NCBI GenBank assembly: GCA_003586115.2
Contig: QVOM02000034.1
Span: forward strand, 12,131,730-12,195,729
Origin: Salvator merianae
Taxonomy: Eukaryota; Chordata; Lepidosauria; Squamata; Teiidae
Length of the DNA stretch: 64,000 nucleotides
Direction: 5' to 3'
The position numbers and the translations under genes were made by a program. The notes below the pieces were generated by a model. The model made no database searches and was not told the DNA's origin. It saw only the letters and a list, made by a program, of their open reading frames with translations. The first letter of the stretch is position 1; the number at the start of each line of letters is the position of its first letter. Of this stretch, positions 1 to 12,867 are shown piece after piece.

Positions 1-320
1 GAATTATATTTCGGCATAGTGGGGTTTCCAGTGATATTCAGCTTCAGTGATAGTGATGAGGGGGAAAACACACCTCCTGATGAATGTGCAAAACTGGGCT
101 TTTTATACCCTTTTTGGCTAAATTTGGAAGGGGAGCAAGAAAGCGATTGGTTGAAAAACAGATCAAAAATACATTTTTGATTGGCTGCAAGTAAAATTCA
201 AAAATACAGGGGCTGGCAATCAAAGTGAGAATGTGAGTTTAATAAACATCATGTAAGTAGCTGTATACTGTAGGGAAGGGGACATGCAAACAGAGGTATA
301 AATAAAGTAATCAGTTAGAC

Positions 321-593
321 CAGGGGTGGGCAAACTTTTCGGCTCAGGGGCCGGGTCAGGATCAGCGCGCCGGTGCGGGGGGTGGGGCGACGTCAGCGCG
401 GGGGGCGGTGCGACGTCAGCGCGCCGGCGCGGGGGCAGTGCGACGTTGGCGCGGGGGTGGGGCGACGTCGGCGCGGGGCGGTGCGACATCAGTGCGCAGG
501 CGTGTGGGCGGGGCAACAAGGGACCATCGCGGGCCGGTTTAGACAGCCAAACGGGCTGGATGTGGCCCGGGGGCCGTAGTTTGCCCACCCCTG
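321..593. mobile_element. hAT-type MITE with CpG-rich minisatellite core
   Basis: The termini are inverted repeats CAGGGGTGGGCAAACT and AGTTTGCCCACCCCTG. The element is flanked by a perfect 8-bp duplication AGTTAGAC at 313-320 and 594-601, the hAT signature. The core (about 360-510) is a GC-rich, CpG-dense set of degenerate 20-30 bp units around a GCGACGTC motif, in strong contrast to the AT-rich surroundings. Confidence 0.95.
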
Positions 594-601
594 AGTTAGA
601 C

Positions 602-1036
602 AGTCACCAGGGATGAAACAAACCAAGTTAAGACCCTGCAAGTAGCTATTCCCTGATGTGAGAAGTCAGACTGGGCTGGGTGATTACATTACTATAGCAG
701 CTGTCTGATAAACCTAAAAACAGAATCAAGTTGGAGAAAGGCTTGCCTTAGAATAATCTGCTGGCTGCCCTGAGGCTTTTTCCTGATTACTTGTAGACTT
801 TGCTCCCCTTTGTGCATGAAGTATGATGTAACTTAAGAGAGAAGAGGAGCAGAAACCCATTTTAAAATGACATTTTTTATTCCTTTGGCTTTTCAAAATG
901 GCTCTTCAGGTGTCTTCCATAGCATTCTACGGTCCAGACACCCATGCAGCCTTGCAGTCCATAGTCCTATAGATGTATGTGCAGTTGCCAATCAGAGTCT
1001 CTTGGGAGCCAATTCCCTGGCGAAAATCTTCAGTCT
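602..1036. other. No recognised feature
   Basis: Unique-looking AT-rich sequence in the downstream part of the SPO11 locus, between exon 8 and the exons beyond the window. I see no exon or repeat I can name. Confidence 0.5.
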
Positions 1037-1481
1037 TGTGCCTTTAAGGCTGCTCTAAACAATCTGTCCCAAGCTGGGACTGATTGCTCCTGGCATGGAA
1101 CAAGGTTGCCTGCATTGGGATGGCCTGTTTCATTCCCTTGCATCTGTTCTGAAACTTGTGCCAGCTTTGGAGTCAATGCGCAGAGGCCTCAAAATGCTCC
1201 ATAGGTTAGGAACAAAAGTTTCTGGGCTTTGGAGCTCCAGAGGGGTATTTCAGAGGTGCACCTTATTGTGCTGCTGAAATGGGTCCTCCATGGTATACTA
1301 GACCAAGGAGGTGTGCTGGACCAGAATGCCATTTTTGGTGCCCTAGCCTGGTCAGCTCTCCATCCTGTGTGGATGGAAAATACTAGGAGGGAGCAAAGCC
1401 TCTGCTATTCTGCACTAGTGCAGAATGCAGAAGCCTAGCCTAGCCTATGGTCTGGTCTGCCACTCAGTGTGGAAGGACCCT
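1037..1481. mobile_element. Non-autonomous DNA transposon, family A (hAT-like)
   Basis: This copy shares an internal block (CCCAAGCTGGGA..GATTGCTCCTGGCATG) with the copy at 6113-6632 and, inverted, with 12245-12650. It ends in GTGTGGAAGGACCCT, a decayed form of the family end GTGCAGAAAGGGCC. Boundaries are approximate. Confidence 0.5.
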
Positions 1482-2280
1482 AAATTGTAGTTGGGCTAGG
1501 CGCTCTTAACAGGAACCCCCCTGAACTATTTATTGTGAGAAGGGTCAGAAAATAGAGCTTGAGCTATTTTGCGTGAAGTCTGAGTATTCAGCAAAATAGC
1601 ACCCACTTTGAAACAGATCTGAGGGACAGAATGGGAATGGGTGATAGAAGCCTTCCTAAAACCACCAGTACCTCCTCCAATGGGTTGCTTACAAACAACA
1701 AGAATAATTTAGAGGATACTGGGAGTGGAGGAGCTGTGGATCTCCAGCAACCTGGGTATCTAGCAACCTCTATTTCTAGCAACCACACTCCCACCTGAAT
1801 GGTGGCTGAAAACACCAGAGAGGCACTATTTCTAGAAGTTTCACTGATATGCTCAGGCAGAAGGCTTCTCTAAGCTGCTGATGCTGAAGTGACACTCCTT
1901 CCTGCCTGTATCACTCAGACTAAACCAAAACTTTTTCTCTTCCAGAGATTTTGCAATTGTGGTGGAGGAGGACAATCTCTCCTCTGGCATTTTGTCCCCT
2001 TTGTTCTGCTGATCATGCAAGACAATCTCACCTAGAGCTGAAAAAAACTACTAAGAACTCCAGAAACCTGGCAGAGGAGGAATTGGGGTCTATGGTTGCA
2101 ATTGGGCTATTTATGCTTTTGGCCTACCTCCGCTACTAGAAATTCTGGGGACAGTATTAATACTTCTGTTACTGAAATCTTTCAGAAATAGTCTACCAAT
2201 AAAGGACTGTCTTCATTTCTGTTTTGTAAAATCAACACTTTAAGTTTTGCAGAGATTTTTGAACATTTCCCTAAACATAC

Positions 2281-2380
2281 CATGTGGATCAGCATCCATG
2301 AGTGCAAAAATAGGAATATGACATGTGTCCCACAGTTTTCTGACTAGAAGCCTTGTATTCACGTCTGGTACACCTTTTCC
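2281..2380 (-). CDS. SPO11: SPO11 coding exon 8, Toprim DxD motif
   Basis: This 100-bp exon has acceptor TTCCTAAG and donor GTATGT. It reads GKGVPDVNTRLLVRKLWDTC, then HIPIFALMDADPHG, with the metal-binding DxD acids of the Toprim fold in DADPHG. It joins exon 7 in phase 0 and leaves one base for the next exon. No further SPO11 exon is recognisable between 1 and 2280. Confidence 0.95.
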
Positions 2381-5300
2381 CTTAGGAAATAATATCGAAT
2401 TAGAATTTGCTTAATTATTCATGAATTGATTTACATTTTGCAATCATTGTACTGTCAGTCAAATCAGTTGTAGAACACAGGTGTCTAATCTGTGAGCCAA
2501 CGGCCATATCTGGCTGAAATCTTTTTCTTATGATCCCTCAAGGCTTCCTTGTAGTTTGGCAGCAGAGGTGACTTTCTTTTGATTAATCTGATTCTCTCCT
2601 ATTTCTTTATTTTAATTTGCTTCCATAACAGACAACACACATTTCCTGGAGGGCCTGATCATCCAGTGAATCTGAGAATGGGAAATCTGCAGTCTCATCA
2701 ATGTACTGAGAGTGAAATGTTTCAGCAAAAGAAGAGAGATACAGACTTTACCCTCCCCAATCCCCCCTCACCTCATTTGATCATCCTGGTGCATAGAGAA
2801 AGGGAGAATCTCCATCCCCCAGTGATGCTGGGATGGACAGAGTTGCTGATACTTTTTCATTTACCCCAAGGCTAAATATGGAAATGGAAACTCTCACCTG
2901 TCTTTCAGGATGCTACCCTCAGATGTAAGAACAGAAGAAAATACCAATATTTCTGTCATAATTAACTTTAGTATCACCCTGCCCAGAGCCCAGAATTTTC
3001 CTAGACATAAAGAATTGCAGCAATAACTCATCATAATTGTAGGGCTAGATGGTATATAGTTGCAGGCATGGCTATTTTTTCAGGGACTTTTTGCAACTTT
3101 CTTTCAGTTTTTCACATGCAGGAATGTTATGATTCTGCAGAATAACTTATTGTATGGGACTTTTCCAATGCTTTGATTGGGTTGCATGGAATATTGTAGA
3201 CGGACCAATACTATGCTTAGCTGACAAGTGTGGAAGTTTGAAATAATTTGGTGGAGTGTCAAAACATTAAGCCTGTTTCATCTCCCGTGTTTCCTCCACT
3301 CTTTAAGGTTCAAATTGATTTAAATCTGGCTACCCATAAACTGACAGATCAACTGTGGCTATTCATTCAAGGGAATTGATTCAACTGGTTATTTAAACTC
3401 TCTCTCTGATTTTTCCTTCTGTCCCTAGTTCCTGGTGGAAAACGAATAATCTTCAATCTCTTTATTTTTTTCTTCAATTTTTGATAAACTACACTACACT
3501 ACACTACACCTCTCTCTCTCTCCNNNNNNNNNNNNNNNNNNNNNNNNNNNNNNNNNNNNNNNNNNNNNNNNNNNNNNNNNNNNNNNNNNNNNNNNNNNNN
3601 NNNNNNNNNNNNNNNNNNNNNNNNNNNNNNNNNNNNNNNNNNNNNNNNNNCCCCCCCCCCCCCGCTCTCTCAGTTTATTGTTCCTGGGTCTTTTTTTATG
3701 TGGAGTTGAGCTCCAACCAAGGGCTTCTTTATCTTTTTGGGCTATTTTGTACTACCAAGCTATGTTTAGGATCAGTGAGTCTGGACCAGGAAGGCCCACT
3801 GGTCCAGATCAGTGCATGGCATGGTCTGGAACTCCACCATCTGCAGAACAGTGCTGGTCCAAACCAACCCACGCCTTCAGCCCAGATGCTTGAACGAGCT
3901 CTGGCGCTGGCCTCTGAGAGCTTTAAAAACCTAGGAACAAAAATTCTTCATCTCAGACTCCCCAGGGAACCCATTTTGGTGGTGTGCTTTGGTGTGCCAT
4001 GAAGATGGGTCCCCTGGTAGTCTAGAACATGTTGGTGTACCTTATGCATATCTCTGTGTTCTGAACTAGGCCATGTTGAACTGCCAGTAGACCTTGATAT
4101 CAATAGTGTACGAGTAGTAGGTTGGGCTTCCCATATTTGGCATTAATGTGTGCAGTGGAGGCCTATGGTCCCATTTCTGATCCTGCCTAAACAGCAGTAC
4201 AGAAAGGCCCTAAGTTGCATGAACAATGCATTAATTTTTTTTACCATACCTACTGATAAATGGACACTTGAAGGTGTTAGAAGATGTGGCCACTTGGGTC
4301 AACTAGATAATTCATCTGTTATAAAATTGTGGATAGCAAGGCTCATACCGTAATTAATACGCATGGGAACATTTTATTGCAGAAGTTGTCATCAAGCAGT
4401 CTTTGTAAAGTTGCATCTTTTTCTACAATCAAAATAAATTTTGCATCTGTGATCAAATCTATAATATTAAGGCTACAACTGTTGATGGAATATCATTGGA
4501 TTATCTAATAAAGTACTGAATAACTGTAGTATACTGTTTACTATTATATTGTTGTATAACAGCTATCAAAGGCTATATTTTAAAGGAAAAATATTAATTT
4601 TGTATTTCCTTTTGGCTTCTCTGTGTTGTTGATCTACCCACCCACCCACCCAAGTACAAGGCAGAAACTTTGTCTAAAGGATACTTCTCATTCCTTCAAC
4701 ATTAGATGGCACAGGTACCTATAAAAACAACAAAACAGACAAAGTTACAGCATAAAAAGATAAAGAATATATATTGAAAATCTGGGAGCTCTGATCACTA
4801 CAAAAAACAGTTTATGAGTTTTTAAAAATGATTCCCTTATCTACGAAGCAAGATATTTTTGTAGACAGAAGAATGGTGATGACACTTTTAATACATAGCA
4901 TTGTTACCAATCTTTTCAAAGGAAAAATGCATTTAAAGGGAAGCCTCTGTTTCCCTTTTGTATTTCCATTTGGCTTCCAAGCCTCACTAATAGAGCACCT
5001 GCTCTACTATGCATTTGGGCCTGAGCCTTGGATTCTGCACAATGTAGAGATTTGCCTGAGAACAAGAACCCTCTCCTCTCACTTTTTCCCTTCTAGCCTA
5101 GCAAAGTTCATAGCCTTTGGATGGTGAGAAAAGTTTTCTGTTGCCTTTTGTTGTTTTATCCTTTAGTTTTAGTTATTAGCTTAGAACCACAATAGAATCA
5201 CTCTAATTGCAATATCATGGAGTGTACCAGCAGTGGGTGGGACCACCTGTGTTCTACATGAACTCCTACGCAGCAATGCAGAAAGACCCTTAAAGTTGTA

Positions 5301-8300
5301 TGAAGGTGTAGTAGACTTGGCCAAGGACGAAGAGTGATTTCTGTGGTGGGAACTGGAACTGTTCTGATTTGTATGTTGTATTTCCAGCCAAATTTGGTTC
5401 ATGCATATTCCTAATGTGGAACTTTCTCTCTCTGATTTTGGGACTCTGTTCTTGCAAGGACTTAAGTCCATCCACTTAGGAAGAACAGAGGATTTCTTAT
5501 GTTCTCGTGGGATGAAGTTGCAGATGAAGTGGGGTGTCACGGTATAAGTCAAAGCTTTATATGGTTAGGGCATCATCTATTGCTTCTCTTGAAGTAGAAC
5601 ACCAGCACATATCCAGCTGTGCATTTTTCCTGTCCTCTGCCTTTTGAGAACAGAAATGGGTTCTTGGTCACTTACTGTGAAGTTGTCTTCTGGTTTGGTA
5701 CACAGAAGGTAGCCTTGTACACTATTTCTTGTTCTACTTGTTAATACCCATAGTTACATCTAACATGGCTGTTTTCCCCGTATTCTACTATCTTCAGTTG
5801 CCTTGGAGGCCCTGCATATGGAAACCAACAGGGCATAAGTGTACGCCATGCCCTGCTCACATGTCTCTCAGCAGTTGGCCTTCAGAGGCATTCTGCCTTC
5901 TATATATGCCTCCCTAAAATCACAGCCACCAGAGGTAGTAATATATGATAGCCCTGTCTTTCATGAATTTGTTTATATCTCTGTTGAAGCCTTCTAAGCT
6001 GATAGCTGACACCCATCTTGTAGTAGTTAATTCCAGAGTTTGGTGTGAAAACTATTCTCTTTTCTCTAACTTGTCTCTTCTTAGATTCAGTTTCATTGGC
6101 TGACTCTTACCCCGTTCTCTGCACTTACTGGTATGAAGCAGGGCACTCTGCACTGAGATACACAATCTGTCCCAAGCTGGGATGGATTGCTCCTGGCATG
6201 CACCAAGGGTATCTTCATTGGGACAACCTGTTCCACTTCAGCACCCATGCTGGCTCTAAAGCTCATTCAGCTTCAGAGCTGGGCGGGCAGGCTCTGAATG
6301 CTTTGAAGGAATAAAGGTTCCTGGCCTTCAGCGCTCCTGGAGAGCAATTTTGGCTGTGCACCTTGTTGCACTGCCGAAATAGGTCCACTGTGGTATACCG
6401 CACCATAGAGGGATGCTGTCTACATGCCTCCATGGTCCAGTATACCACCCCATAGTATACCAATAGATTCAATGTTGAAGTCTACCAGTAAACCAAATGA
6501 GGACACCATTTTCAGTGCCCTAGACTGGACTATGCACCATCTTGTGTGAATGGAATGTATTAGGAGGGTGCAGAAGGAAGAGCCCTAGGCCTTTCCCTAT
6601 ACCTTGTTAACAATGTGTGTGGAAAGGTCCCTGGTTCTGGTGTTTTGGAATGGAGAGAAAAACTACTCAGCCATGGACTATATCATTCATAATTGCATAT
6701 ATCTCTATCATGTTCCCCTGTCACTCATCCTCTTTCTAGAATAAAAGCATTATTGGTTTCAACCTTGCCTCATAAAAGAGTCCTCTCTAGCCATAAGAGA
6801 GTCCTCTTTACCATTTTAGTGATTTTCCTTTGAATATTTACCTGTTCTGCTATATCTGTTCTGAGATTGGACAGTAATTTAACTACTGTGCATTTTTGAA
6901 GCTTCAACACTTTTCATTTCTTATCTACATAACCATAAAAAGTCTATAATTTGTAAAAAGGTAAATCAAATTACTCAAAAGTAATATCATAAGGAACAAA
7001 TAATACGTACAGTTGTAGTACAGTTACAATTTACTTTAGTACCATCTTCCTCAGTATAACTTAGATTACCAGCAATGCAGCCTTTGCTAGTAGACAGCTG
7101 CAGGGAAAAAAAGCAATAATTAATAGATTTGATATACTGAGGCTGCATCTGCACCTATTAAAAAAGCAACTCAAAAGGAACTTAGAGGTCATAGTACATG
7201 GATACTAATGTTCCCATCCCATGTCTAATCCACATTAAAGGCCAAATAACGCACTGTGAAAGTTCATTTCCTTGCCTTTTATGTGGATTAATGCCCTTTC
7301 TGCATTGGGCCTTATTCTGCAATAAATTTCAGAACAAGGGCCTGCCGTCCACATACTGGTGCAGACTACGGCAGGCTCCACCTTCCCAATCACACTTCTG
7401 AACGCAAGGAGTTCAGAATTATTGTTTGTAAACAGCTTGACTGCTAGCTTGTAAATAAGGTAGCTAACTTAAGATGAAGCACATCCTGAAGATTCCTCCA
7501 ACTTATATATTTAACATTTGTGTGTATATGTGGATGAAAATTGCTTAGACATTATCTTAAGTCCTTTTGCTGAAGAAAATGAAAAGTGTAATCTCATTAC
7601 ATTGTCGTGTTTTAAATTGAGGTGCAGCTCACATCTAGCCCCCACCAATATAAAAAGCAAAGCAGCCACAATCAGGAGGATTCCATATCAGTTTTTGTCT
7701 TCTAAGGCCGCAATCACACTTCAAGAAAGTAGTCTGTATTATTTGGCAACACGCATTCAAAACATACCAGCCTCGGTCACACCCAGCACCTGAAAATCTG
7801 TCCTCCATTTGGGTTTCACTGCTCACACCTTCCTTTTCCCATTCTCAGTCACCTGAAACGGTGCTTTTTGCATGTCTACCCCTTTCCGCCTTAGTGCTCT
7901 TCCCTTCGCTCTGATAGGATCATTTTTTATCAATCAAGCTTTTGCATGCGGGGGTGGGAGCAGAGACCTACCCCTGACCATCTGCCTCCACACCATCCCC
8001 TCACTTCCCAACCATGTCCTTAGAGACTGGACTCTGCCTGGCCAGAAACTGAAACACTGTTGATTTTTATTTATTTTTTTAAATACAGTTTTCCAGAAAT
8101 GTGCAAATGCAGAGTTATGCATATAAACCAAACGGAGGGTTTTTGCGCTAATCTCGATGTGCACTTATTTACAATCGTCTGGGGAACAGTCTTCCTATGG
8201 TTGGATCTCACTGTTCCCTACTTCCTTTGCAGTCCTAATTTGTGAGCTGCTGGAGGTTTTAAGTGTTTATTGGCTGTTATCCCTGTTATCCCTGTTCTAT

Positions 8301-11300
8301 GTTTATCTTTTGAATACTATTATCAAATGAATTATAGTACAATAAATATATCTCCTTTTCCAAATGCTTTATGCTTTAACAGATTATGTAAAAAAAAAAT
8401 CACTGGATACTTAACAATATGTAGATTCCTCCTAGGTATTTTGAGCATACAGGAAATGTCATCAATAATGTTGTCCACAACTCTTTGGTTACCAAAATTT
8501 ACTATATCAGTGTAAAATATGTCTCTGTCAAGGTAAAAATATAGTCATCAAGGTAAAAATATGGTCATCTTCAAATACATGAATAATAATAATCCCACAC
8601 ACTAATGATACTGTGCAAGAAAGAAAATCTAGGAACTTATCTAGTTTGATTTCACTACTATGACCTACAAGATCATCAGACCTCCAGTGCTACCAGTTTC
8701 CCTGGACCACTTTAATTTGCCCATTCTTTTCTAGAGATTGTTGCTATTAGTAATGGGAAAATCTTCATATCAATATTCCATAGTCTATCACAAAATTCTA
8801 CAAAATTAAATAAAAGAGGATTTTACATCATTCAAACAACATTCTGCTGATAAATAAATGGCATAGAATCACTTTCTAAAACAGGTGGTAAAATTTTAAT
8901 TTGACTAGAGAAACGTTATTACCTTTTAGTTGCATAAGTGTTTGTTTGTACCATCTTGTAGATAATAGACAATATTTTAAGAAATAGAGCTGAAATATAA
9001 AATACAGCAATATTATTAACTATCTACTGCTATTGGGGAAATATATATACAGTATTGCCTTTAAAATGGTATATATATATATACAAGTAAGTGAAATTTG
9101 CATTTTACAAAGGTAAAGTATATATATGACTTCAAAGAAACTTCAAATTTATCTAGACTGAAAACAGAATTTCTATATTTCTACATTTCTACATTCTGTT
9201 TTGTTCTATGCTTGAAAGCTAACCCCTTTTGCAAGGAAAACTCCAATTACTAGTTGCCTCAGTCAAAACCTTATTGTAAAGCGTATTTACAGACAGTAAA
9301 TTGTACCAGATATGCATTCAAATGTGCATGTCATTGAAAATAATGTGGTCAAGGCAGTAGCTACATGTAACTGGTAGATTTTTAATTGCTTTGGGATATA
9401 TCTAAGTATGTGCTTGCAGTTCTTGTTACAACATATGAATGGTCCACAATAACTTGCTAACGCAGCAGATTTCCTCTTCTCTAATGGGACCAGATTACCT
9501 TGAAATTTCTGTCTAATCTAGAACTAGAAAATTTTTAATTATTTAAGTGTTCAGCTATTGAGAAGTGATAAGTGTGTTCTATTATGGTTTAATAAATAGA
9601 TAAGAACACAAGAGGAGACCTGCTGGATCAGGCCACAGCCCATCTAGTCCAGCATCCTGTCTCACACAATAGCCTATCAATTGCTTTTGTGCATTCTCAA
9701 GCAGAATAAAAAGGCAAAACCTTCACCTACTCTCAACTCTCTGCAAATAGCCTTGACAGGCATCCTGACTATCTCTCCAACCTAGAGGCAGTATCTAGGC
9801 ACCAATTCTAGTAACCATTGATACACCTGTCCTCCATGAATTTGTCTAACCCTTTGTAAAAGCTATCCAGGCTGATCGTTGTCACCACCTCTTCTGGTAT
9901 GAAATTTCATAGGCTGATGACCCTCTGGATGAAAAACTACTTCCTCTTGTTGATCCTAACTGTCCTGCCAATCAGCTTCATAGAGTGCCCCATGGTTTTA
10001 ATGTTGTGCAATAGAAGTCCGTCCGTCCCCCCTCTATCTACCTTTCCATACAATGCATAATTTTATATACTCTAGACAGGTCACCTCTTAAACACCATTT
10101 TTCAAATCTAAAGAGGCCTAGACTTTGCAGCCTGATTTCATAAGGGAAATGTTCCAGACCCTTGATCATTCTGGGGCCTATTTGCACATTGCACTAGTAA
10201 GTGTCTGAGATGCTCGCTAGCAAAGTGCTTCTGCATTCAGAGAGGCCATCGTGACCAGGAGCAGCATATTGTTACCCCCAATCACAACTAGCTGTGGAGC
10301 GCAAATTAGTGCTCCACAACTTTATCAGGAGCTGATAGTCAGTTCCTGGTAAAATGCATTCACATGTTTTCGGGCATGAATGCATGGCAGTGCCACACTC
10401 AGCAACTGCATGATTGCATGATCATGTGCTGCTGGTTGCCATGAGAATGGCTGGATGCTTCCTGACTGCTGTCATGGTAAGGACTGAGTGAGGATACCAG
10501 CATTTACACCACTGGTAGCCTGCTTGTATTGCAGACTAGGGCCAAACACATCGTGGAATGTTTGTATTTTATGAACTTTTTTCAGTTCCACTAGTACAAA
10601 CTAGTCAACTAGCCATGACTAATCAATAGCCACTTGGAAGAAACAAGCCATTATCTGAATCATCAACTTGTGTGAATGCAATGAGTGAGTTTCTAAGACT
10701 CTCCTGTTTGCATCAGCTACCTGAGATGGTGAAGCCAGCTGCCTTAGCCCAAACTGGTATGTATCTCTGGGTCCATGGATAAACATACTGAAGCTTTAGG
10801 TTTGGGCAGTCTCACAGAAGGCAAAGAAAACCAAACTGAAACTGTTTTTATGTCTGCCACACCATGTTGCCATCCTTGCTCCCTCTTTTTTAAATTCATG
10901 ACATGAAAATAAAATGTAGATGTGGGACATTAAGCTATACAGAGATTTTATTAAAGAACTAGCTAGCTACACAGGAAAATCTAATTAAAAAGCAAAGATT
11001 TTCGTCAGGAAAACACAAAATTAAGGGTACAATCAGGAGTAAAAATGACGTCTAGAAGAGCAAACATACTTTTGCAAAAAAAACCCTCCTCCTCCTCCTT
11101 CCTCTTCTTCTTCTGATTCCACCCTCAGGCAGACCCCAAGCTTTCCCCTATAAGAATTCTTAATTTTGTGTTATATTTTGTGCAGTTCTTTGCTAGCTTA
11201 GGATTGCCCACTTTACCTTTCATTCCTCTGTTTGGATCCAGTAGGCTTTTGGGAAAAATCAGTATCCCATGAAACCAGGAATATCTTTTCCTTCTATTTT

Positions 11301-12835
11301 TCTGAAATGTATTTTTCCTTGTTTGTTACCACATAAGATCCTCTGTCCTGTGTATACACATATGCCCACAAAACTAGTAAGATAGACCTTAAATTCTCCA
11401 TCCTCTTCTTTGCTTTCCTGCTCCTTAAAAGCAATTCAAGCCCCTTGGTGAAGCTAAGTTGAGGGGGAAGATTGAATGGGGTGGACAGTATACATCCCTT
11501 TACAGAAGATCATCAGATAGGGAGCTGAAAAAGATGGTGGCCTCCAACTTACAGAGGCTCAGAGATTTGTGCCATCATATATATAGTGGCAGCACATATG
11601 AGGAGACCACTCCCAAGTTAGGTTTACTCAGAAAGGTCTACTTCTGTATTGAAAAGTACTACAAATCTTACCAAATTTGGAGGCTGATTTGGAACAGTCA
11701 CTTCTAATTTTCTTTGTTGTGCAGTTAGAAGTCATCTGTAAACCTACAGAATCATTAAACCTGCAGTTGTGAAAACCAAGTAAAATGGTATATGAAAATA
11801 GGTATTAAGAATATTCACTATTATTTAAAATTTTGAACAAAGAAGGTGACTTTAATAATGGAATACCAAAAAGTCAAATGTATCAGAATCAAGTGATATA
11901 TTGTCAGATCTATAAAAGAATTAAGGGGAAATACTTTTGGAAGAACAAAAAGTATAAATATGGCTAATAAAATTTGAATAATAGATCATGAGATATTAAA
12001 AGTGTTTGTTTTTTATTTATTAAAACTAGTTTTTTTTCCCCATGTAAGATACACCAGCCTATACGATATGTCTATTATTTTATAAAGTATATTCAAGAAA
12101 AATATTTTCACAGACCAACCCCCAGACTACAAGTAAAAGCCTGAAGGAGGGGTGACATAGAGGGCTGCAAAATCAATCATGGCAGCTGTGTTTGTTGCAA
12201 CACACAAATGACCACTGCTGAGCTTCCCTGACTGTTCAAGTGAGTGCCTTTCTGCACTGGGCGTTTGCAGAGGCACTTTCCCTTCTCATGCTTTGTCTGT
12301 ATTGGAAAAAGCATGGACTGAACTATGGTGCTGAAAATAGCCTCCTAGTCAGTGTAGCTGTAGACCTCAATGTTGATGTATACAATTGGTCCAGGGCCAG
12401 TATACCAGACAACAAACGTGTGCAAATGGCACACCCTCATGGTCTGGAATACTATAGTGATGCTCCAGGAAGTGCCATCAGATCTGCCCCGCAACTGGCC
12501 AGGCCAGAAACTCCAAAGCTGGGAATGAAAGATGTAGCTGCTCCTGTCTAGCTCCAGTGGCAACCTATCCCAGCTTGGGATGGGTTGCTTCTTCCAGGAT
12601 GGGGCAGCCTGTCCTGTCCCAGAACAACGCAAATGAATGCAGAAATGCCTGACTGTCCAATAAGTGAGTGCCTAAGCCAACCGGAAAGGGAAAAAGGGTG
12701 AGAGGAAGTGCTGAGTGCTACAGCAGAAGCCAGAGAGTTTGCTGGTATGTATGACCAAGTGGAGGGATGCATTTGTGCTGAGGGTGTGTAAAGCAGCAGG
12801 CAATCTACAGGTGGGGAGGCTGCACAGGGCATACA

Positions 12836-12867
<32 letters not shown>

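Noticed and set aside
1..2280. Further SPO11 exons after DADPHG
   Set aside because: I searched by eye for the next conserved blocks (IEIM.IYKYGS, the LGLLPSD region) on the minus strand and found none. They are probably to the left of the window.
3481..4002. Open frame of 173 codons spanning N bases
   Set aside because: It is an artefact of reading through the assembly gap and simple repeats.
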